A DNA stretch of 64,000 nucleotides from Erythrobacter sanguineus. Its GTDB lineage: Bacteria; Pseudomonadota; Alphaproteobacteria; Sphingomonadales; Sphingomonadaceae. Position numbers and translations under genes: made by a program. The stretch is from the NCBI RefSeq assembly GCF_900143235.1, contig NZ_FRDF01000008.1, positions 1 through 64,000 of the forward strand. The letters run 5' to 3'. Under the pieces are notes generated by a model that worked only from the letters and a program-made list of their open reading frames with translations, had not been told where the DNA came from and did not search any database. The first letter of the stretch is position 1. Each line of letters begins with the position of its first letter. Positions 7,759 through 16,973 of the stretch are shown here, piece by piece.

Positions 7759-8919
7759 TCACTGCCGCAGCAGGTCCCGGCCAACGACCATGCGCATGAT
7801 CTGGTTGGTGCCTTCCAAGATGGAGTGGACTCGCAGATCGCGCCAGAAGCGTTCGATGGGGTAGTCCTGCAAATAGCCATACCCGCCGAACAATTGCAGC
7901 GCGCGGTCGACAACGGCCGAGCCATTGTCAGTCGCCAGCCGCTTGGCCATGGCAGAGAACCGCGTCTTGTCGGGCGCATTGTCGGTCACCTTGGCCGCCG
8001 CGAGATAGAGCAGCGCACGCGCTGCCTCCAAATCAGTCGCCATGTCGGCAAGCATGAACTGGGTGTTCTGGAATTCGGCCACGGCCTGCCCGAACTGCTT
8101 GCGATCCTTGGTGTACTGGATCGCTTCGTCAAGGCAGCGCTGCGCGCCCCCCAATGAACAGGCGCCGATATTCAGCCGCCCGCCATCCAGCCCCATCATC
8201 GCGATGCGAAAGCCTTCGCCCTCCCCGCCGACGAGGCTTTCCACCGGGACGCGCACATCTTCAAGGATCAGCTGCGCGGTTGGCTGCGAATGCCAGCCGA
8301 GTTTTTTCTCCTGTGCCCCGAAGCTGACGCCGGGCATGTCCTTTTCGACCACGACGCAGGAAATGCCCTTGGGCCCATTCCCCTCTGGTGTATTTGGGCC
8401 GGTGCGCACCATCACAACGTAGATTTCGTTCGCCCCTGCGCCGGAAATGAACTGCTTGGTGCCGTTGAGAATGTAATCATCGCCGTCCCGCCGCGCCATG
8501 GTCCGCAGCGCGCTGGCGTCCGACCCGCTCGAAGGTTCGGTCAGGCAATAGCTGGCGATGTGCTCCATCGTGATCAGCTGGGGCAGATATTTCGCCTTCA
8601 CCGCCTCGCCGCCAAAGCGGTCGATCATCCACGCGGCCATATTGTGGATCGAGATGAACGCACTGGTCGACGGGCAGCCATAGGCCATCGCCTCCATGAT
8701 CAGCGCCGCTTCCAGTCGCCCCAGCCCGATCCCGCCCGATTCTTCGGAGACATAGATCGCGCCAAAGCCCAATTCGGCGCTGCGCTGGATCGTGTCGCGC
8801 GGGAAGATGTGCTTTTCGTCCCATTCGGCCGCATGGGGCGTGATGTTGTCGGCCGTGAACCGCTGGGCGACCTCGCGGATCGCAAGCTGATCGTCGGTGA
8901 GTTGGAATTGTCCGTGCAT
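7759..8919 (-). CDS. acyl-CoA dehydrogenase (isobutyryl-CoA type)
   Basis: 386 residues, the normal length for a short/branched-chain acyl-CoA dehydrogenase with FAD. The segments SYCLTEPSSGSDASALRT and GTKQFISGAGANEIYVVM are the FAD/substrate signatures; QLFGGYGYLQDYPIERFWRD and ILEGTNQIMR near the C-terminus carry the predicted catalytic Glu. The start at 8919 (MHGQFQLTDDQ) is chosen because the upstream 35 codons are not protein-like. First gene of the valine operon; operon context suggests isobutyryl-CoA as substrate. It is divergent from the small conserved gene at 9046. Confidence 0.9.
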   Translation of the reverse strand: MHGQFQLTDDQLAIREVAQRFTADNITPHAAEWDEKHIFPRDTIQRSAELGFGAIYVSEESGGIGLGRLEAALIMEAMAYGCPSTSAFISIHNMAAWMIDRFGGEAVKAKYLPQLITMEHIASYCLTEPSSGSDASALRTMARRDGDDYILNGTKQFISGAGANEIYVVMVRTGPNTPEGNGPKGISCVVVEKDMPGVSFGAQEKKLGWHSQPTAQLILEDVRVPVESLVGGEGEGFRIAMMGLDGGRLNIGACSLGGAQRCLDEAIQYTKDRKQFGQAVAEFQNTQFMLADMATDLEAARALLYLAAAKVTDNAPDKTRFSAMAKRLATDNGSAVVDRALQLFGGYGYLQDYPIERFWRDLRVHSILEGTNQIMRMVVGRDLLRQ

Positions 8920-9008
8920 GGCGAGGTGCTCTAACGGGGTTTGCGGGGTTGGAAAAGGCTGGCGCGCACGGCGGGCTTGCGGATTTTTGTTAGGCCACAT
9001 GCAAATTT

Positions 9009-9047
9009 GCGTAACCCGATGCATCTCGCATGCGTAACTGGGTGCAT
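9009..9047. repeat. two 16-base direct repeats in a divergent promoter region
   Basis: GCGTAACCCGATGCAT (9009-9024) and GCGTAACTGGGTGCAT (9032-9047) agree at 13 of 16 bases with 23-base spacing, in the 126-base gap between the divergent acyl-CoA dehydrogenase gene and the gene at 9046. The second copy runs into the ATG. Spacing close to two helical turns would suit a dimeric regulator; no regulator gene adjoins. Confidence 0.35.
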
Positions 9048-9429
9048 GAACAGCCCGCCCACCCGCCTGATTCTCGTGTATAATGCCGATGGCGGTCTGT
9101 TAAATGCGGTCAAGGACGCCGTGTGGAAGGTGGTCCGGCCAACGACCTATCCGTGCTCGCTGTGCGCGCTGACCTATGGCTGGGTCTCGATGCATGGCCG
9201 CTGGCGGCGGTTTCTCGCGCGCCTTCCGCAGGGCAAGGTGTTCCACCACAGTGACGATTTCTTGCTTGCTTTCCCGGGCCACGCGGTCCCGCTGCCGGCA
9301 ATCCTGCTAGCCTTGGGCGATGCGCCTCCAGATGTGCTGGTGAGCGCGGCGGAGCTCGACGCCCTGCCCGATCTTGCCGCACTGATCGCACTGGTCGCCG
9401 CCAGGCTGGAACTGCCGGATCACCCCTGA
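9046..9429 (+). CDS. conserved hypothetical protein with CxxC motif
   Basis: 127 residues beginning MNSPPTRLILVYNADGGLLNAVKDAVWKV. The early YNADGGLLNAVKDA block and the TTYPCSLCALTYG block (CxxC, about residues 41-53) are features I associate with a widespread uncharacterised bacterial family. No signal peptide or membrane segment. The start at 9046 is preferred because the first conserved strand follows directly. Convergent overlap of about ten bases with the DUF1254-like gene. The CxxC could be a redox or metal site; function unknown. Confidence 0.65.
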   Translation: MNSPPTRLILVYNADGGLLNAVKDAVWKVVRPTTYPCSLCALTYGWVSMHGRWRRFLARLPQGKVFHHSDDFLLAFPGHAVPLPAILLALGDAPPDVLVSAAELDALPDLAALIALVAARLELPDHP

Positions 9430-9959
9430 CCGGGGTCTGCCGCGACTTTGTGTTCGAGCCCGCAGCGATCACCCTTGCCTGTTTCGGTCGCAGCGGCGAA
9501 CCGTGCGGCGTCGGGCGCAAGGCGGCGGATCAGGATCACACCCTTGGGCGTGGGGCTGACAATCGCGCCTTCCTCGGGCGTGCTGCCCGGCGGAAGTAAC
9601 CGCACAGCGACATCCTGACCCGTGCCCCGCAGCGTGGCAAAATTGTCGGTCCGGGCATCAAAGAAGGAAAGCGACTGGTAATCTGGCCAGCCCTCCATCC
9701 GGACCGTCACCTGCGCGCCGGGATCATCCAGATCATAGCGGCACAGCGCATAGTAGAGATCGGGCGAGGAGCGCACCACGTTCTGGGTCTGCGGGCTGAC
9801 GCGCAAGGGCGCGGTAAACCCGTGAAGCACCACCCGCTTATCAGCCAGCGCTGCCATCGCCCGGGACATGATGAACCCCGGCGCCAATTGCAGCGCGGCA
9901 AGATGCACCCCAGCCGCGCAGACCAGCAGCACCGCCAGCGGGCCGAGCCAGCGCCTCAC
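9420..9959 (-). CDS. DUF1254-like exported protein
   Basis: 179 residues with an uncleaved or cleavable N-terminal hydrophobic segment (WLGPLAVLLVCAAGVHLAAL), then a region RSSPDLYYALCRYDLDDPGAQVTVRMEGWPDYQSLSFFDARTDNF in which the aligned SPDLxYALCxYD pattern is typical of DUF1254 proteins. It overlaps the upstream DUF1214-like gene by ATGA. In many bacteria the DUF1254 and DUF1214 parts are one polypeptide; here they are separate, coupled genes. Probably periplasmic, anchored in the inner membrane; biochemical role not known. Confidence 0.7.
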   Translation of the reverse strand: MRRWLGPLAVLLVCAAGVHLAALQLAPGFIMSRAMAALADKRVVLHGFTAPLRVSPQTQNVVRSSPDLYYALCRYDLDDPGAQVTVRMEGWPDYQSLSFFDARTDNFATLRGTGQDVAVRLLPPGSTPEEGAIVSPTPKGVILIRRLAPDAARFAAATETGKGDRCGLEHKVAADPGQG

Positions 9960-10561
9960 GCCGCGTCCTCCCCGTCACATCCGATCCGCTCGATCTGCGG
10001 AGGGACAAGAGTGTGCAAAGGCCGTTCCAGCAGGGCAGCTTCGGGCATGTAGAGCCGCAAGGTGAGGTCGAATGCGCCCGCATTGCGGCTGGAAATCCAA
10101 TGTCCGGCGCCAAGGGGCCGCTCTGGCGCGATCACCGCTTCCCACCGCCCCGCCCCGGCGCGGCTGGCATCGATGCTGAGCGCTTCGTCAGTGTTGGGCG
10201 GCAACATGCTCTGCGCATCATAAAGCGTTACCGACCACCATCCGGCAGGCATCGCTCCGCCAGATAGCCGATAACGGCACGTCTCGCGCAAGGGCTGTCC
10301 TGCATCATCCGCCGTGCGGGTGAAGTAGACCGCCTCGGTCTTGGCCAGCGCCAGCAATCCATGGCGTGCTACGCGGGCGCGAGTATAGGGATCGGCCGCT
10401 TCCGACCCGATCGCGAAATCGCTGCGCCAGCCATCGACTTCGACATCCCCGAAAGCGAGCGGGTTTGCCCCTGGCCACAGCCCCGCCATGGCCAAGGCGC
10501 TGCCAAGGCCCAGCGCGCAGCCGGCGACCACAGCGAACAGATAGGCCAGAAACCGCCGCAT
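9956..10561 (-). CDS. DUF1214-like exported protein
   Basis: 201 residues with a signal-anchor (residues ~3-27, FLAYLFAVVAGCALGLGSALAMAG). Features such as DPYTRARVARHGLLALAKTEAVYF, YRLSGGAMPAGWWSVTLYD and the C-terminal FDLTLRLYMPE match DUF1214 domains. The ATG at 10561 overlaps the RidA gene stop region and its own stop overlaps the DUF1254-like start, so the three are likely one transcript. Function unknown; the pair is likely a heteromeric periplasmic unit. Confidence 0.7.
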   Translation of the reverse strand: MRRFLAYLFAVVAGCALGLGSALAMAGLWPGANPLAFGDVEVDGWRSDFAIGSEAADPYTRARVARHGLLALAKTEAVYFTRTADDAGQPLRETCRYRLSGGAMPAGWWSVTLYDAQSMLPPNTDEALSIDASRAGAGRWEAVIAPERPLGAGHWISSRNAGAFDLTLRLYMPEAALLERPLHTLVPPQIERIGCDGEDAA

Positions 10562-10962
10562 CAGCCGTGCACCGCCTTCCCAAGCACTGCTTCCGCCTCG
10601 ATCTCGACGCGCCATTCAGGACGGCACAACCATGCCGCCCCGGCCATGGTCGCCGCTGGTCGCGCTGCGCCGAAGAACCGCGCGTGAACTTCGCCGACCG
10701 CATCCTGATCGGCAAAGTCGGTCAGCAACATCCGGGTGCGGACCACATCCGCCGCCGTGCCGCCCAATTCCTCGATTGCGGTGACGATGATTTCGCAGCA
10801 GCGCACCGCCTGATCGGCAGCGAAGCCGGGCGTGGTCGACCCGTCAGGCTCGACCGGCCCGGTGCCAGCCACGATGATCCGGTTGCCGACCCGCACCGCG
10901 CGAGCAAAACCGAAGGTCGTTTCATAAGGGGACCCGGAGGTCACTCGCACCCGCTCGCTCAT
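10561..10962 (-). CDS. RidA family (YjgF/YER057c/UK114) protein
   Basis: 133 residues of the RidA fold. RidA proteins form trimers that hydrolyse reactive enamine/imine intermediates such as 2-aminoacrylate. The pattern VRVGNRIIVAGTGPVEPDG at the N-terminus, VVRTRMLLTDFADQDAVGEVHARFF in the middle, and the terminal EWRVEIEAEAVLG support the family. The conserved Arg is in ARPAATM. The subfamily is not the archetypal RidA (the P-R-(S/T) context differs), so enamine deaminase activity is likely but not certain. Overlaps neighbours on both sides by a few bases. Confidence 0.8.
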   Translation of the reverse strand: MSERVRVTSGSPYETTFGFARAVRVGNRIIVAGTGPVEPDGSTTPGFAADQAVRCCEIIVTAIEELGGTAADVVRTRMLLTDFADQDAVGEVHARFFGAARPAATMAGAAWLCRPEWRVEIEAEAVLGKAVHG

Positions 10963-11270
10963 CCGCAGCTGATCCGGACGATCCTCATGGTCTCGTCATA
11001 TTCGACATTCACCCGGTCCTGCCGGTAATCCATCGTCCATGCCGCATTGGGTGGGCCCCAGCGCAAGGTGCGTGCGCCGCTGTTCTTGAGGATGGCCGCG
11101 CCCGTCACTTCGTCTGCCTGCTGGCCGACATAGGCCTGCACCGCTTCGGCGTTGCACATCATCCGCATCACCGCTCCACCCGGAGCCGCCTGCCCCGGCG
11201 CGGTGTCGTCAGCGGTAGCGGTGCAGCCCGCCATACCGATTGCGGCCAAGCCGATGATTGTCTGTCTCAT
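10959..11270 (-). CDS. lipoprotein with I78-type peptidase inhibitor domain
   Basis: 103 residues. The N-terminus MRQTIIGLAAIGMAGCTAT has a short hydrophobic core ending in a lipobox-like MAGC, predicting an acylated lipoprotein. The rest has CNAEAVQAYVGQQADEV...ILKNSGARTLRWGPPNAAWTMDYRQDRVNVEYD followed by IVRISCG, the pattern of peptidase inhibitor family I78 (two Cys, RW/RVNVE core). Likely inhibits serine proteases in the periplasm. Start at 11270 chosen for the signal. ATGA overlap with RidA. Confidence 0.75.
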   Translation of the reverse strand: MRQTIIGLAAIGMAGCTATADDTAPGQAAPGGAVMRMMCNAEAVQAYVGQQADEVTGAAILKNSGARTLRWGPPNAAWTMDYRQDRVNVEYDETMRIVRISCG

Positions 11271-11339
11271 GGCGCCCTCCATCACGTGCGCCAGTCCTAC
11301 CGACGCGTGGCAAAAGATATCAGGCGTTCCCCACACGCA

Positions 11340-12812
<1,473 letters not shown>

Positions 12813-12877
12813 TTTTGGCTATCCCTCGTCAGCCACGCCTATGGCACACCCGTCTTTCAACTCAAGGAAAAGCCGCG

Positions 12878-13189
12878 ATGAATAGCAATGCCGATCCGCT
12901 TGATGCGCTGGATGACGCGCAGGCCGCCGCCGCCTTCCGCAGGCTGGTGCGCCACCTGCGCCACCGCCACGATGCGCAGAACATTGAATTGATGGGGCTG
13001 GCCGGCTTCTGCCGCAATTGTCTGGCCGACTGGATCCGCGATGCGGGCTACGCGAACGACAAGGAAGCGGCGCGCGAATTGATCCACGGGATGCCCAGCG
13101 CGGAGTGGAAAGCGACCCGCCAGACGCCCGCGACAGACGAACAACTGGCGCGGATGGAAGCGAGTATCGCGAAGAACGCACAGGAATAA
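12878..13189 (+). CDS. DUF1244 family protein
   Basis: 103 residues, soluble, with the compact block FRRLVRHLRHRHDAQNIELMGLAGFCRNCLADW (about residues 24-56) including a CxxC pair that marks DUF1244 proteins found throughout proteobacteria. The start at 12878 (MNSNADPLD) is preceded by AAGGAAAA. No function is established for the family; the Cys pair and flanking His suggest a small metal or redox site. Followed by gapR after 79 bases. Confidence 0.85.
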   Translation: MNSNADPLDALDDAQAAAAFRRLVRHLRHRHDAQNIELMGLAGFCRNCLADWIRDAGYANDKEAARELIHGMPSAEWKATRQTPATDEQLARMEASIAKNAQE

Positions 13190-13268
13190 TTTTCCCGGGC
13201 AGTTCAACCATGGCGCACGGCTGGCTATCGGCAGCGCCAAGTGATTCTCATTTCCAATGGAGACCCCC

Positions 13269-13514
13269 ATGAGCGACAACGCCAACGCTTCCGATGATCG
13301 CCTGCGCCTGCTGATCGAGCGCATCGAACGGCTTGAAGAAGAAAAGAAGGGCATCGCCGACGATATCCGCGACGTCTATGCCGAAGCCAAGGCGGTCGGT
13401 TACGACCCCAAGATCATGCGCCAGATCGTGCGCCTGCGGAAAATGAAGCCCGACGATCGCAGCGAGCAGGACATGCTGCTGGAGACTTACAAGAACGCGC
13501 TCGGGATGGGGTAA
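13269..13514 (+). CDS. gapR: GapR family DNA-binding protein (DUF2312)
   Basis: 81 residues, nearly all helical. LRLLIERIERLEEEKKGIADDIRDVYAEAKAVGYDPKIMRQIVRLRKMKPDDRSEQDMLLETY is the GapR/DUF2312 fold, a nucleoid-associated protein that in Caulobacter binds overtwisted AT-rich DNA ahead of replication and transcription. The ATG at 13269 has GGAGAC nearby; an in-frame ATG four codons upstream is less likely. The family is almost confined to Alphaproteobacteria and supports the taxonomic call. Confidence 0.92.
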   Translation: MSDNANASDDRLRLLIERIERLEEEKKGIADDIRDVYAEAKAVGYDPKIMRQIVRLRKMKPDDRSEQDMLLETYKNALGMG

Positions 13515-13549
13515 TCACGCGGGTGCCTGCCACCGGCGATTGAAATATC

Positions 13550-13583
13550 CTCGCGCTGTGTTATCTGGATAAGACAGCGCGAG
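13550..13583 (+). terminator. long hairpin just upstream of the ybjQ ribosome binding site
   Basis: Arms CTCGCGCTGT (13550-13559) and ACAGCGCGAG (13574-13583) pair perfectly, with a second inner pairing TTATC/GATAA. There is no T-tract. The last bases of the 3' arm touch the Shine-Dalgarno GAGGAGAG for the gene at 13594, so it may regulate translation as well as mark the end of gapR mRNA. Confidence 0.55.
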
Positions 13584-13593
13584 GAGAGCCCCA

Positions 13594-13941
13594 ATGCCCG
13601 GTCCATGGAAAGACGCACGCGGAATCACCGTAACCACCACCCCGACGATCGAAGGCCGCCCGATTCAGGAATATTGCGGCATCGTCACCGGCGAGGTGAT
13701 TGTTGGCGCGAACCTGTTCCGCGACCTGTTCGCCAATATCCGCGACATCGTCGGCGGGCGTTCGGGCAGCTACGAACGCATCCTTGCCGATGCACGCAAG
13801 CAGGCAATCGAGGAATTGCAGGCCGAGGCGGCGGCGCTTGGCGGCAATGCGGTGGTCGGGATCGACCTTGATTACGAGGTGATCGGCGCCAATGGTTCGA
13901 TGCTGATGGTCAGCGCCAGCGGCACGGCGGTGAAGGTCTGA
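13594..13941 (+). CDS. YbjQ family (UPF0145) protein
   Basis: 115 residues: [51 protein letters not shown] followed by [32 protein letters not shown]. This is the conserved pattern of the YbjQ/UPF0145 family, which forms homopentameric rings in solved structures; no function is established. GAGGAGAG lies at the correct distance before the ATG. A long hairpin precedes that site. Confidence 0.9.
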   Translation: MPGPWKDARGITVTTTPTIEGRPIQEYCGIVTGEVIVGANLFRDLFANIRDIVGGRSGSYERILADARKQAIEELQAEAAALGGNAVVGIDLDYEVIGANGSMLMVSASGTAVKV

Positions 13942-13945
13942 ACCC

Positions 13946-14710
13946 TCACCACCAGCCGTAATCCACCGCCAGAAACACCGCGTTATAGGCCGCATGGTGC
14001 GCCATCGCCGCGCCGAGACCGAGCCGCGTTCGGGTATAGGCGAGCAGCAATCCGCCGATGGTCTGGGGCAACACCACCAGCAGGCCCAATGGACTGCTGA
14101 TCGCTTCGTAATTGCCAAGGTGTGCGAGGCCGAACAGAAGTGTGCTTCCCCACACGAACCAGCGGAAATGGCGGGTGAACCATGCAGGCACGGCGGTGTC
14201 GCGGGCCCGTGTCAGGCTCCACTGCACCAGCCCCGCCAGCACCACGGCCACACCGGCCAGTGCCAGCGGCATCGCCATGTCCGCAGACACAAACAGGCTC
14301 GCGCCGAAAATCGCCAGAGCGGCGAAACCGTAAACCGCAAAGCGCAGCGCGGCCACGCGCCCGGTCAACCAACCGCGATAGACCAGTTCCTCCAGCACCG
14401 GCGCGAGCACGAGGAAACCGAACAGATCCTCGACCAGCGTGGTGTCTTGCTCGACCGGGTCAGGCAGAAAATCCAGCCTTGCATCAAGCAGCGCGGTCAC
14501 TGCTGCAACCAGCACATCAAGCGCCAGATCGAAGGCAAACACGACAAGCAGCGCCGCAACCAGCGCCCGCCCCCAGGACACGGGCGGCCCGTGCGGGGTC
14601 GGACGCAGCATGAAGCGCGCTGCGTCTGCCACCCGTTCACACAGGCTCATCGCGCGGGGCACGAGCGGCCTTGCGTCTGCGTCCGCCATCGGGGTAAGGC
14701 CCGCGCTCAT
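13946..14710 (-). CDS. CPBP family intramembrane metalloprotease
   Basis: 254 residues with about seven hydrophobic segments. The three CAAX protease/bacteriocin-processing (CPBP, Abi) motifs are visible: [13 protein letters not shown] (EExxxR), [11 protein letters not shown] (FxxxH) and [12 protein letters not shown] (HxxxN). These form the zinc or glutamyl catalytic site inside the membrane. The substrate is unknown. Start at 14710 (MSAGLTP), since the longer frame begins with TTG inside the divergent yebC. It shares its start region with yebC. Confidence 0.82.
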   Translation of the reverse strand: MSAGLTPMADADARPLVPRAMSLCERVADAARFMLRPTPHGPPVSWGRALVAALLVVFAFDLALDVLVAAVTALLDARLDFLPDPVEQDTTLVEDLFGFLVLAPVLEELVYRGWLTGRVAALRFAVYGFAALAIFGASLFVSADMAMPLALAGVAVVLAGLVQWSLTRARDTAVPAWFTRHFRWFVWGSTLLFGLAHLGNYEAISSPLGLLVVLPQTIGGLLLAYTRTRLGLGAAMAHHAAYNAVFLAVDYGWW

Positions 14711-14739
14711 ATCTCCAACATTCCGGTGAAGTTCGTCCA

Positions 14740-15486
14740 ATGGCAGGCCATTCCAAGTTCAAGAACATCATGCACCGCAAGGGTGCGCAGGACAAGAAAC
14801 GCTCGGCGATGTTCTCCAAGCTCAGCCGCGAGATCACCGTGGCAGCCAAGATGGGCATGCCCGATCCCGACATGAACCCGCGCCTGCGCCTCGCGGTCAA
14901 CGCGGCCAAGGCGCAGTCCATGCCCAAGGACAATATCCAGCGCGCGATCGACAAGGCGGCCCAGGCGGGCGGCGAGGATTACGCCGAAATCCGTTATGAG
15001 GGCTATGGCCCCGGCGGGGTCGCGCTGATCGTCGAGGCGTTGACCGACAACCGCAATCGCACCGCCACCAATGTCCGCACCGCGTTCAGCAAGAACGGCG
15101 GGAATCTCGGCTCGGAAGGCTCGGTCAGCCACGGGTTCGAACGGCGCGGGCTGATCGAATATCCTGCCAGCGCGGGTGACGAGGAAACCTTGCTCGAAGC
15201 CGCGATCGAGGCGGGCGCGGATGATGTGGAATCGTCGGAAGATGGCCACACCATCTGGACCGCCGCCGATGCGCTGCACGGTGTCGCGGGTGCGCTGGAA
15301 CAGGCGCTGGGCGCGGCGGATAATGTCAAACTGGCATGGAAGCCGGTGCTGACCGTCGATGTCGACGAAGCGACCGCGGGCACGCTGATGAAGCTGATCG
15401 ACACGCTTGATGATGATGACGATGTGCAGACCGTGTGGGGCAATTACGACATCTCCGACGCGGTGATGGCCAAGCTCGAGGGGTGA
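14740..15486 (+). CDS. yebC: YebC/PmpR family regulatory protein
   Basis: 248 residues, full length: [63 protein letters not shown] and the [10 protein letters not shown] block are hallmarks. Members act as transcriptional regulators or ribosome-linked factors. An acidic loop near the C-terminus ([17 protein letters not shown]) is typical. It precedes ruvC, as in many bacteria; the stop overlaps the GTG of a tiny frame at 15483. Confidence 0.93.
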   Translation: MAGHSKFKNIMHRKGAQDKKRSAMFSKLSREITVAAKMGMPDPDMNPRLRLAVNAAKAQSMPKDNIQRAIDKAAQAGGEDYAEIRYEGYGPGGVALIVEALTDNRNRTATNVRTAFSKNGGNLGSEGSVSHGFERRGLIEYPASAGDEETLLEAAIEAGADDVESSEDGHTIWTAADALHGVAGALEQALGAADNVKLAWKPVLTVDVDEATAGTLMKLIDTLDDDDDVQTVWGNYDISDAVMAKLEG

Positions 15487-15575
15487 GGCAGCGCGAGTGG
15501 CTGCTGGCAATCGCGCTCGGAGCCGCATTCCTGCTCGCCTTGCTGTGGCGCGTGGGCCTGAGGATCGGGCTGTGA
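15483..15575 (+). CDS. small single-span membrane protein between yebC and ruvC (candidate)
   Basis: A 30-residue frame, [20 protein letters not shown] plus [10 protein letters not shown]. It has two basic residues, a central hydrophobic segment long enough for one membrane span (about residues 7-22), then Arg residues. The GTG start overlaps the yebC stop (GTGA), a coupling pattern used repeatedly here, and ruvC begins 16 bases after its stop. I do not recognise a family. Chance is possible at this length, but hydrophobicity plus coupling is a specific combination. Confidence 0.45.
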   Translation: MRQREWLLAIALGAAFLLALLWRVGLRIGL

Positions 15576-15591
15576 TCGCGGTGGGGACGGC

Positions 15592-16065
15592 ATGATCATC
15601 CTTGGCCTGGACCCCTCGCTTTCCTCGACCGGATGGGGCGTGATTCGCTGCGAGGGTGCGCGGATCAGCCACATCGCCAACGGACAGATCAAGACCGTCG
15701 CCGCAGCGCCGATGAGCGCGCGACTCGCAGCCTTGCAGGCGGGGCTGGCGGAGGTGATCGCCGCCCACCTGCCTGACCGCTCTGCGGCCGAGGAAATCTT
15801 CGTCAACAAGAACCCGCAATCGACCCTGAAACTGGCGCAGGCGCGCGGCGCGGTGCTGGCGGCGTGCGGGACGGCGGGGCTCACCGTCAACGAACACGCC
15901 GCGCGGCTGGTCAAGAAAGCCATCACCGGCACTGGCGCTGCCGAAAAGGCGCAGGTCGCCGCGATGCTCAAGGTGCTGCTGCCGGGGGTCGCCATTGCCG
16001 GAAGCGATGCCGCCGATGCGCTGGCGGTGGCGATTGCCGATGCGCATCTTTTCCGTCTTGCCTGA
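15592..16065 (+). CDS. ruvC: Holliday junction resolvase RuvC
   Basis: 157 residues. RuvC cuts Holliday junctions during recombination, working with RuvAB. Start MIILGLDPSLSSTGWGVI holds the first catalytic Asp (D7); the second acidic cluster is AEEIFVNKNPQSTLKLAQARG (Glu near residue 67) and the C-terminal GSDAADALAVAIADAH carries the third and fourth acids. The ruvA and ruvB genes are not in the next bases; the neighbour is a convergent universal stress gene. Confidence 0.95.
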   Translation: MIILGLDPSLSSTGWGVIRCEGARISHIANGQIKTVAAAPMSARLAALQAGLAEVIAAHLPDRSAAEEIFVNKNPQSTLKLAQARGAVLAACGTAGLTVNEHAARLVKKAITGTGAAEKAQVAAMLKVLLPGVAIAGSDAADALAVAIADAHLFRLA

Positions 16066-16107
16066 CCTGCCCACGGCAAGCCCGCGGAGGGCGGCTGGCA
16101 GCGTCGC

Positions 16108-16959
16108 CTAACGCACCAGCAACAGCGGCGCCTTGATGCTGCGGATCATCGCAGTGGTGGTGCTGCCGATGATCATGCGGCGCAGCGGCGAATGGCCATA
16201 GGCACCCATCAGCAGCAAGGGATCGGTTGCAGCGCCCATCACTCGGGGCAGCACGTCTTCGGCCTTGCCCGGGTCCATCACACTGGTGACCGGATGATCG
16301 GCGGCAAACACGGCTTCGGCTTCGGCCAGTTGCGCGGCCTTTGCCCCGCCGTGCGCCTCGGCCATCACGATGGTGACGGGCAGCCCATCGAATAGCGACG
16401 AGTTGGCGAGCCGGTCAAGCGCGCGCTTTGCTGCCGGGCTGGCATCATAGGCGAACACCACATGGGCGGGCGGGGCAAAGCGGCGAGAGGCGATCAGCAC
16501 CGGCTTTTCACTGGCGCGGATCACCCGTTCGATGATCGAACCGATCTGGTCGGGCATGAATTCGTGATCGGTTCCGCGCTTGCCCAGCACCACCAGCCGC
16601 GCGTGTTCCTCGCGTTCAAGGATGGTCTCGACCGGCCCGCCATGGCGATGCAGCGTGGTGACATCGGCCACCCCCGCTTCGCGCAGGATCTGCTCGCCCG
16701 CGGCCAGCAGCACGCGCCCCTTTTCGATCTCGGTGCGGCTGCTTTCCTCTGACAGGCGCACGAGTTCTTCCATCAATTCGCTTTTGACCCCGAGCCCGAT
16801 CGCCCCTGACAGGTCGCGCCGGGTCGTGATCGGATCGGGTCGCTGGACGATGTGGAGCAGCTCCACCGGCAGCCCAAGCCGCCGAGCCGCCCAGCCTGCA
16901 TAACCGCATACGCTCGGCGCATAGGCAGAGGCATCAATTGCCGCGAGAATGTTGTCCAT
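16108..16959 (-). CDS. tandem-domain universal stress protein
   Basis: 283 residues with two UspA-like domains (about 1-145 and 150-283). Domain 2 ends with GAYGHSPLRRMIIGST, the ATP-type G-2x-G-9x-GST pattern; domain 1 has GKRGTDHEFMPDQIGS. A start at 16959 (MDNILAAIDASAY) gives the usual N-terminal strand. Overlaps the end of the SulP gene on the same strand, so both may share a transcript. Tandem Usp genes next to SulP/BicA-like transporters are common; the role is probably stress-linked regulation. Confidence 0.85.
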   Translation of the reverse strand: MDNILAAIDASAYAPSVCGYAGWAARRLGLPVELLHIVQRPDPITTRRDLSGAIGLGVKSELMEELVRLSEESSRTEIEKGRVLLAAGEQILREAGVADVTTLHRHGGPVETILEREEHARLVVLGKRGTDHEFMPDQIGSIIERVIRASEKPVLIASRRFAPPAHVVFAYDASPAAKRALDRLANSSLFDGLPVTIVMAEAHGGAKAAQLAEAEAVFAADHPVTSVMDPGKAEDVLPRVMGAATDPLLLMGAYGHSPLRRMIIGSTTTAMIRSIKAPLLLVR

Positions 16960-16973
16960 GGCCAGTTCTCCCA

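Noticed and set aside
14707-16074. 455-codon minus-strand open frame across yebC and ruvC
   Set aside because: Antisense to two well-recognised genes; long shadow frames are expected at this GC content, and its composition is Arg/Gly/Gln-rich and not protein-like.
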